Part shown: one piece after another, positions 27,982 to 32,729 of the stretch | How the letters are laid out: every line of letters begins with the position of its first letter | How positions within the stretch are numbered: position 1 is the stretch's first letter | IMG/VR virus record: IMGVR_UViG_3300005588_000067 | Location: 1 to 32,729 of that record | Direction: 5' to 3' (one strand) | DNA from: a virus | Length of the DNA: 32,729 bases | Program-made: the position numbers and the translations under genes | Notes under the pieces: model-generated | Seen by the model: the letters and a program-made list of their open reading frames with translations, nothing else | What the model was told of the DNA's origin: nothing | The model's database searches: none

Positions 27982-28629
27982 TTACAAGTGGGAAGCTGTG
28001 CTTCGTAGTCGTTCATACTCTTCTGGGCTTTCGCGCTTAATTTGCACTAGCTCAGCAGAGGTATATTCGTTAAAATTCTTAGTAGCAGCGCCCGTGCTTG
28101 TGGAACCAGTCGAGCGCCCGCCCGTGGAACCTGTACCAGCTAGGAAAGCATCATAACGACCGCTTTCTTTAATGGTTTTCTTTAGCTCATCCAGCGAGCT
28201 TGCGCCGTTGCCAGATACTTTTAATTCATGCGAATCAAGGTCGTAATCAATACTAAAACGAGACTTAACCAAATCGCGTAAGTCTTCATTCTTCGCGCCA
28301 CCAGCTCCCAATTCAGTAACTAGGTCATTAATGGCGTTGTTGATTTTCTCGGTTTTAATACTGCCGGTTAGCTCGTTCATGCGTGCTTTTGCTTCCGCTT
28401 CACGTTCTGCATGGATGCGCTCTAAAGCTTCTTTATCACCTGCCGCTTTAGCCGCTTCTTCTTGAGCATTGCGAACTTGCTCGGCAGCTTCATCGGCTTT
28501 GGCCTTTAATTCGGCCTTTTCGCTTTTCAGGTTTTCGTTTGTTACTTTCAGGCCTTTCACTTCCGCATCTAATTCTTCTTGCGTGTAAAAAGTCTTGATT
28601 ACACCTTCGTGTTCAATTTGTACTGGCAT
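27982..28629 (-). CDS. Capsid scaffold protein
   Basis: A 215-residue scaffold that guides capsid assembly and leaves before DNA packaging. Residues 17-95 form a long Ala/Glu/Lys coiled coil (KVTNENLKSEKAELKAKADE). A glycine/serine/threonine linker follows at about 164-182 (GTGSTGGRSTGSTSTG). The C-terminus is a short charged helical domain (YTSAELVQIKRESPEEYERL), the usual contact with the capsid protein. It lies 13 bases before the capsid gene, the standard place. The ribosome site is weak. No protease motif is present. Confidence 0.82.
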   Translation of the reverse strand: MPVQIEHEGVIKTFYTQEELDAEVKGLKVTNENLKSEKAELKAKADEAAEQVRNAQEEAAKAAGDKEALERIHAEREAEAKARMNELTGSIKTEKINNAINDLVTELGAGGAKNEDLRDLVKSRFSIDYDLDSHELKVSGNGASSLDELKKTIKESGRYDAFLAGTGSTGGRSTGSTSTGAATKNFNEYTSAELVQIKRESPEEYERLRSTASHL

Positions 28630-28694
28630 TCTAGCACCCGCTAAAGTTGCTCGGCTTAACGACCTGTCAAGCCTTCTGGTTGTGATTATAGCAA

Positions 28695-30098
28695 TTAACT
28701 ATCAAGTGTTAAACCGCTATTGTCATCGGCTATTGATGCGTCTATTTCTTCATCTGTTCGCCCTTCTTCGAATCCGATATTTTTTGTTCGGATCATGTAG
28801 CGAACGTCTTGGTTAGAAATAACGCCCATGGTTTTAAGCCCAGTGATTCCATTCAATACTTGTGGGTCAATTGACGACTCCCAGAATTCAGTATTCAGGC
28901 GGTAAGTCACTTCTGTATCAACGCCAAGGAAGCGAAGAAAGTCTTCTAGCGCCTTTTCTAGCACGTCGGATAGATTGTTTACGGCGATGTCCAGTGCGCT
29001 GGCCTCACCGCTTGCATTGATTCGTGCCGCTTCTGCTGTCTCGTTTTGGCCGCCCTTGGTGACAAGTTTCGCGCCCAGCTCTTTCATGCGCTCAATCTTG
29101 TTTTCCATTTGAGATGCACCAAGATTGGACTCGCTGGCTTGTACCATCTCAATGGTGCCGCCCTTGGTTTGCAGCCCTTGGCGAGCACCTACCTTGACGC
29201 CTGCTGGGTTAGCCGATGCGAACTCTTCAACACCCATCTCACCAATATCAATATGCAACGTAGGGCACCCAAGTAAGTAAGACGCCTCCTCTACATTGGC
29301 CGTTGATTGGTAGTGGCTTATATTCATATTGGCAAGGTCGAGCAGCATAGGCGCGTCAACGGCTGGCGTGTTGTCTTCAGTGCCAGCGATGTAAAACGGG
29401 ATATGGTCAAGCGGCTGGCCATTGGCTAGCACTACAATCTCGTCACCTTTCGGCACACTGCCATCATCGTAAAGCTGCATTGTGTACTGGCCTTGATCAT
29501 TCATCCGCAACACACGGTATTGATATTCACTCTCATGGTCGAATTCGTCTGCGCTTGTCTCGATGGTTTCACGCAACACAACCAGTGTAAGCATAGAACG
29601 CCCGCTCACTGTGCCTGTTTTCCAGTTTACAATAGATTCAAACACATAAGGCAATAACACAGGACGCGCACCTGATAGGCGCTCGTCAAGTTTGGTCAGT
29701 CCTTCTTGATCATTGGTGTAGTCTGCTAGAATACCAATCCGGCCAGCTTCTTCTAGCTCGGTAAAGCCAAACTTGGCCAACTGCTCAAGGCTTTTGCCAC
29801 TGCCGTCTATATTGTATAGATATTCGTCAAGCTGAGACGGCAAACCCTGCTCACCCATGTCAGCAGGTTTGCGGAATACCATACCACTGTATGACTTAGC
29901 AGCTTGGCGAGTTGCACCAAGGAAGTATGCGCGCTCTTTATAAACTGCATAGCGGCTAGCGTCGGACTCGGCAAAATCAGCAGGGAGGTAGGTTTTACCC
30001 TTGCTTTTGATAGTACGCTGGCCCTTTACGCTATCGCGGGTGCGCGTAACGTCGGGCAGGTTTACGATGTAATCAGGATGTAAAGTAGTAACGCCCAT
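28695..30098 (-). CDS. Portal protein (DUF4055 family)
   Basis: A 467-residue portal, the dodecameric ring through which DNA enters and leaves the capsid. Landmarks of the DUF4055 portal group are HPDYIVNLPDVTRTRDSVKG at the start, then YLPADFAESDASRYAVYKER, AYFLGATRQAAKSYSGMVFR, and further on YQSTANVEEASYLLGCPTLH. GQNETAEAARINASGEASAL is in the C-terminal helical part. The length fits the family. It follows the large terminase gene and precedes the scaffold gene. Confidence 0.87.
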   Translation of the reverse strand: MGVTTLHPDYIVNLPDVTRTRDSVKGQRTIKSKGKTYLPADFAESDASRYAVYKERAYFLGATRQAAKSYSGMVFRKPADMGEQGLPSQLDEYLYNIDGSGKSLEQLAKFGFTELEEAGRIGILADYTNDQEGLTKLDERLSGARPVLLPYVFESIVNWKTGTVSGRSMLTLVVLRETIETSADEFDHESEYQYRVLRMNDQGQYTMQLYDDGSVPKGDEIVVLANGQPLDHIPFYIAGTEDNTPAVDAPMLLDLANMNISHYQSTANVEEASYLLGCPTLHIDIGEMGVEEFASANPAGVKVGARQGLQTKGGTIEMVQASESNLGASQMENKIERMKELGAKLVTKGGQNETAEAARINASGEASALDIAVNNLSDVLEKALEDFLRFLGVDTEVTYRLNTEFWESSIDPQVLNGITGLKTMGVISNQDVRYMIRTKNIGFEEGRTDEEIDASIADDNSGLTLDS

Positions 30099-30138
30099 TA
30101 TTCGGCCCTATAGTTTTTGCCTATTATAACACCATAGG

Positions 30139-31536
30139 CTAATTAATAAATGATATGGAGATTGGTTTGAATTCTTTACCGATGACAAGCATATCCGAAA
30201 TGGCATCGACACACGGGTCGACCGTATCGTCGTGCGTGCTGTTCGGGAACTGGCTGTGCTCTCTTAAGAAGTCGGAAAGAAAAGGTACATCAGTGCTAAC
30301 GTAAACGTGCCCAGCTTCTACGCTTGGCGCAACATCCATTGCCCGAGTTAGCTTGTCAATATTACGCTGGACGGCTTTCACTGGCATACCTTCACGGCCA
30401 AGCGTTTGGATCAAGCCAGTGCCGCTAACCTTGTCCTCGATCTTCATTGCACGAAGGCTACCTGTCGCGCCACTGTTTTTGTGTTTTTTCCAGAATGCTC
30501 TAGCCTGTTGCAATAGCTCTGGCGCTTCCCACTTACCCCGCACCATGTCCAGTAGGTACGCCTTGCCATCTTTAGTTTTACCCCAGCACTGAAAAACACT
30601 GAAATCGTTTGTTTCTTTTGTTTTTTGCGCCGTATCAGCATAAATGGCACGCCATTCAAAAGTAGGCAAAGCAGTGTAATACTGCCACCACGCATCTTTG
30701 AATATACCTCCACCGATTGGTGCGGGTCGCTGCAAATACTGGCCAGCGTAAACATATGGGTTAGCTTTGTTTTTTCGTTGTAGGTCTCCTATTGGGAATT
30801 GTTGTGGCCAGAAGGATTCTCCCTCCTCAACTTCCGCGGATATGTTTAAGTGCTCCCATTCTTCGCCGTTGCCACCGTCTAGCAGATAACCGGATAAGTC
30901 AGACTCGTGCAGGCGCTGCATGATTACTATGATAGGCGTATCAGGTCGGTTTTTCCGGCTTTCCATGGTCGTGGTGAACCAGTCGATAACATTCTCTCGC
31001 ATGGTGTCGCTCATAGCCTCACCAGCTTTGTGAGGGTCATCTATCACGATAGCGCCGCCGAATGTGTCGCGCATCTTGCCTGCGCCGTAGCCTGTAATAG
31101 TACCCTCCGCACCAGTGGCATACACGATGCCGCCCTGCTCGGTTCTAAACTCGTCTTTAGCGGATGAATCGCGCTTTATTTGAGTGTGGTCAAATATCTC
31201 GCAGAATTGCTCGTGCTGCATGATAGCTCGAACATTGTAGGCGTTATTTGTGGCTAGGCGTTTAGAGTAGGAGGCATGGATAAACTCGGAATCTGGGAAG
31301 TTACCCATACACCAAGCCATGAAATTAATCACGGCTATTTCAGTCTTGCCAGATCGAGGCGGTACATTAATTATAAGTCGCTTGCAGTCGCCCATAACAA
31401 CACGCTCAAGAGCGCTACAAATAGCCTCTTGATGCCAGTTATCCACTAAGTCGATACCCTTGCGCGCCTTAAACATCGTCCGCACAAAGGTAAGCAGATC
31501 ACAGCGACTGTCGGCTATTTGATCAACTGTCAGCAT
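30139..31536 (-). CDS. Terminase large subunit
   Basis: A 465-residue packaging motor with ATPase and nuclease domains. The ATPase has Walker A VPPRSGKT (58-65), Walker B AIVIDD (162-167) and the coupling segment IVIMQRLHESDLSG (203-216). The RNase H-like nuclease has D301 in YADTAQKT, E367 in MKIEDK and D436/D437 in THDDTVD. It pumps DNA into the prohead through the portal and cuts it at the end. The gene overlaps the small subunit gene by 14 bases and is followed by the portal gene after a 40-base gap. Confidence 0.94.
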   Translation of the reverse strand: MLTVDQIADSRCDLLTFVRTMFKARKGIDLVDNWHQEAICSALERVVMGDCKRLIINVPPRSGKTEIAVINFMAWCMGNFPDSEFIHASYSKRLATNNAYNVRAIMQHEQFCEIFDHTQIKRDSSAKDEFRTEQGGIVYATGAEGTITGYGAGKMRDTFGGAIVIDDPHKAGEAMSDTMRENVIDWFTTTMESRKNRPDTPIIVIMQRLHESDLSGYLLDGGNGEEWEHLNISAEVEEGESFWPQQFPIGDLQRKNKANPYVYAGQYLQRPAPIGGGIFKDAWWQYYTALPTFEWRAIYADTAQKTKETNDFSVFQCWGKTKDGKAYLLDMVRGKWEAPELLQQARAFWKKHKNSGATGSLRAMKIEDKVSGTGLIQTLGREGMPVKAVQRNIDKLTRAMDVAPSVEAGHVYVSTDVPFLSDFLREHSQFPNSTHDDTVDPCVDAISDMLVIGKEFKPISISFIN

Positions 31537-32005
31537 GTTTACGTTTTAGTGCGTCAAGAACTGCGGTCCCGTTGTCTTTCGGCGACATAGTGCCGTCACT
31601 ACTAGTGACATCAACTTTATCCCCCAATCCAAGATTACGAATAACAATCGGCGCATTGTATTTGCCAATCATAGCGCCTTCTAACTGACTAGCCTCGCAT
31701 TGGGTTTTGATCTTGCTTACGGCTTCCGACAAGTGGTGGCCTTCTTTTGACCAAGCGTTAAGCGTCTGCCTTGCAATGCCAAGAAACGCAGCAAAACCCT
31801 GCATAGTTAGAGGTAGGTATTTTTCGGTATGCAGTGAAGGGTCGGAAGCAATAGGCGTGTGAATGCGCTCAGGGTTTTCGTGCTTGTGCTTGGCGTACTT
31901 GTTGAACTCCCTGATTAGTTCTTCAGGGAACTCGAATATAAACGGGCGCGTGCCTTGGTCTTTTTCTCGTAGCTGGTAAAGCTGGTTGCCATGCTGAAAA
32001 GGCAT
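31523..32005 (-). CDS. Terminase small subunit (P22 gp3-like)
   Basis: A 160-residue DNA-recognition subunit of the packaging terminase. The middle matches the gp3-like packaging family: YLPLTMQGFAAFLGIARQTL is a helix-turn-helix, then WSKEGHHLSEAVSKIKTQCE, then GAMIGKYNAPIVIRNLGLGD. The N-terminus is charged (FEFPEELIREFNKYAKHKHE), and the C-terminal tail is disordered and polar (TSSDGTMSPKDNGTAV). AGGAG lies 8 bases before the ATG. It probably recognises a pac-type site, which in this family often lies in its own gene; none can be read here. Confidence 0.85.
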   Translation of the reverse strand: MPFQHGNQLYQLREKDQGTRPFIFEFPEELIREFNKYAKHKHENPERIHTPIASDPSLHTEKYLPLTMQGFAAFLGIARQTLNAWSKEGHHLSEAVSKIKTQCEASQLEGAMIGKYNAPIVIRNLGLGDKVDVTSSDGTMSPKDNGTAVLDALKRKHADS

Positions 32006-32029
32006 AGATAGTCTCCTATAAATGCCTTG

Positions 32030-32058
32030 ATTGTATCACTACTGCTGTGGTTAGTCTA
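32030..32058 (-). promoter_or_regulatory. Candidate late promoter ahead of the terminase genes
   Basis: On the minus strand TAGACT (32058-32053) and TACAAT (32035-32030) are 17 bases apart. The -10 has the extended element TGA directly before it. TACAAT matches 5 of 6 positions and TAGACT 4 of 6. The start would fall about 20 bases before the TerS ATG, with AGGAG in between. It would drive packaging and head genes. Confidence 0.4.
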
Positions 32059-32293
32059 AATGCTTGCAATCGTTAGCTATCGCCTGCCATGCCTCTATCT
32101 TATCGTAGGCATTAGGTGTTATCTTTGCGAGCTTAGCCAGTGCAGACTTAAGGTAGCCGTTACGCCCACGCAAGCTAGCAATCGTGCCGTTCTTTGCCTT
32201 ACAGTCATTCGTCAGTTTGTTGTTCTCAGCTTCTAGGCTAGCTATGCGCCGCTTAGCGCTTTCTAGGCGGTCTAGTAGGTTTTGGTCGGTCAT
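32051..32293 (-). CDS. Small coiled-coil protein
   Basis: An 80-residue protein with a strong coiled coil in residues 3-37 (DQNLLDRLESAKRRIASLEA, then ENNKLTNDC). The C-terminal half is basic and helical (YLKSALAKLAKIT, YDKIEAWQAIANDC). No family is certain; short coiled-coil proteins of this sort are common ahead of terminase genes. It starts in an ATGA overlap with the DUF551 gene. The late promoter candidate overlaps its stop. Confidence 0.6.
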   Translation of the reverse strand: MTDQNLLDRLESAKRRIASLEAENNKLTNDCKAKNGTIASLRGRNGYLKSALAKLAKITPNAYDKIEAWQAIANDCKHLD

Positions 32294-32589
32294 AGCAAAC
32301 CCTCCTGCATTGGTGGTAGTGGTAACGGCTGCCAGTGGGTTACTCTGCTTCGTTCAAATCCATATTTAACAAAGTATTTACACGTATGGGTATCTAAATC
32401 AGATTGAGCGGCTCCATTAGCCATGTGAACTAGAACCTCCTGCCTGTCTTCCGGCAACCTATCATCAACACTAACCCACCCGCTCTGGTCTTTGGTGTAT
32501 TGGTCGATCATATCTGGGATTAAATCATCATCTTTTTGCACGATGTACCCGTTTTTATCTAACCACTCTCTAATATTCTGCTTACTCAT
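32290..32589 (-). CDS. DUF551 domain protein
   Basis: A 99-residue protein with a DUF551 domain. GWVSVDDRLPEDRQEVLVHM (37-56) and THWQPLPLPP (84-93) are the two typical blocks of this phage family, which has no known function. The ATG at 32589 is preferred to an in-frame start ten codons upstream because GGAG lies 8 bases before it and the upstream part lies in the previous gene. The N-terminal 35 residues (REWLDKNGYIVQKDDDLIPD) are an extra helical segment. Confidence 0.8.
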   Translation of the reverse strand: MSKQNIREWLDKNGYIVQKDDDLIPDMIDQYTKDQSGWVSVDDRLPEDRQEVLVHMANGAAQSDLDTHTCKYFVKYGFERSRVTHWQPLPLPPMQEGLL

Positions 32590-32728
32590 TGCCTTGCTCC
32601 AGTTTGTTTGCGTACGCATTCGCCATTTTAATAGAAAACTCTAGCATCATTCTTAAGGCGACATCACCTTCTGAATGCGCCTCAACTACTAGCTCTTGCA
32701 TGTTATTAGAAAAGTCACTCAGAGCATC
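32582..32728 (-). CDS. Unknown gene, 3' part only
   Basis: The last 48 residues of a gene that enters from the right edge (DALSDFSNNMQELVVEAHSE, GDVALRMMLEFSIKMANAYA, NKLEQGNE). The fragment is helical and acidic. Its stop lies 8 bases inside the DUF551 gene, the usual coupling here. Too little is present to name a family. Confidence 0.5.
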   Translation of the reverse strand, partial: DALSDFSNNMQELVVEAHSEGDVALRMMLEFSIKMANAYANKLEQGNE

Positions 32729-32729
32729 C

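Noticed and set aside
28640-28670. Perfect TTGACA on the minus strand between portal and scaffold genes
   Set aside because: No acceptable -10 box lies 16-18 bases downstream (only ACTTTA), so it is not called a promoter.
30119-30139. Stem GCCTAT/ATAGGC at the end of the large terminase gene
   Set aside because: The stem is AT-weak with a 9-base loop and no T-run on either strand, so it is not a convincing terminator. The TATAAT in it has no -35 partner.
1-32729. tRNA genes, CRISPR arrays, insertion sequences, attachment sites
   Set aside because: No cloverleaf, no regularly spaced repeats, no transposase and no integrase or duplicated core were seen by eye on either strand.

Overview
The window is part of a tailed-phage (siphovirus-type) genome or prophage that infects a Gram-negative bacterium. 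The evidence for a Gram-negative host is a lipoprotein o-spanin candidate, a signal-peptide outer-membrane beta-barrel protein and an SSB-type acidic tail. The moderate GC content and the style of the gene families fit a gammaproteobacterium, possibly marine, but the sequence does not identify the host. Both ends are cut inside genes: a primase-polymerase on the left and an unknown gene on the right. No integrase is visible. A YdaS/Cro-type repressor with a candidate operator suggests a temperate lifestyle.

Layout. Positions 1-1073 (minus strand) hold a repressor-like gene followed by a prim-pol/PriCT-2 replication gene. Positions 1074-1215 are a divergent control region. Positions 1216-9242 (plus strand) are a tightly packed early operon. 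It carries a Sak4-like RecA-fold ATPase, an SSB-like protein with a DDIPF tip, a YqaJ exonuclease, an SF2 helicase with zinc-finger cysteines, a VRR-NUC nuclease, an excisionase-like HTH protein, a DNA cytosine methyltransferase and many small genes. A plus-strand outer-membrane protein gene follows (9327-9827) with its own promoter and terminator. From 32728 down to 9807 the minus strand carries the late genes. In transcription order these are three small genes, TerS, TerL, portal, scaffold, major capsid protein, small head genes, head-tail connectors, an HslV-like Ntn hydrolase, an inserted two-gene cassette, an Mu gpF-like protein, tail completion and terminator proteins, the tail tube, a G/GT-type frameshifting chaperone pair, the tape measure, tail-tip proteins, a J-like central fibre, two fibres, and the lysis cassette (M15 endolysin, holin, overlapping spanins). 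One plus-strand membrane-protein gene (10716-11021) interrupts the late block.

How the genes work together. The early operon supplies a nearly complete homologous-recombination and replication set (annealing ATPase, SSB, exonuclease, helicase, nuclease), plus DNA modification. The late operon packages DNA through a P22 gp3-like small terminase and builds a capsid with a DUF4055-type portal and a gp13-like capsid protein, joined to a non-contractile tail. The tape measure is only 615 residues, so the tail is probably short for this class.

Three things stand out. First, a roughly 170-residue jelly-roll-like module occurs twice inside a tail-tip protein and once in a gene just downstream of the capsid gene. 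Its edges are nearly identical in DNA sequence while its core has diverged. Second, a two-gene moron-like cassette (23427-24027) has a promoter abutting the upstream stop codon, and its terminator hairpin contains the ribosome binding site of the next structural gene. Third, a phage proteasome/HslV-like hydrolase appears catalytically intact.
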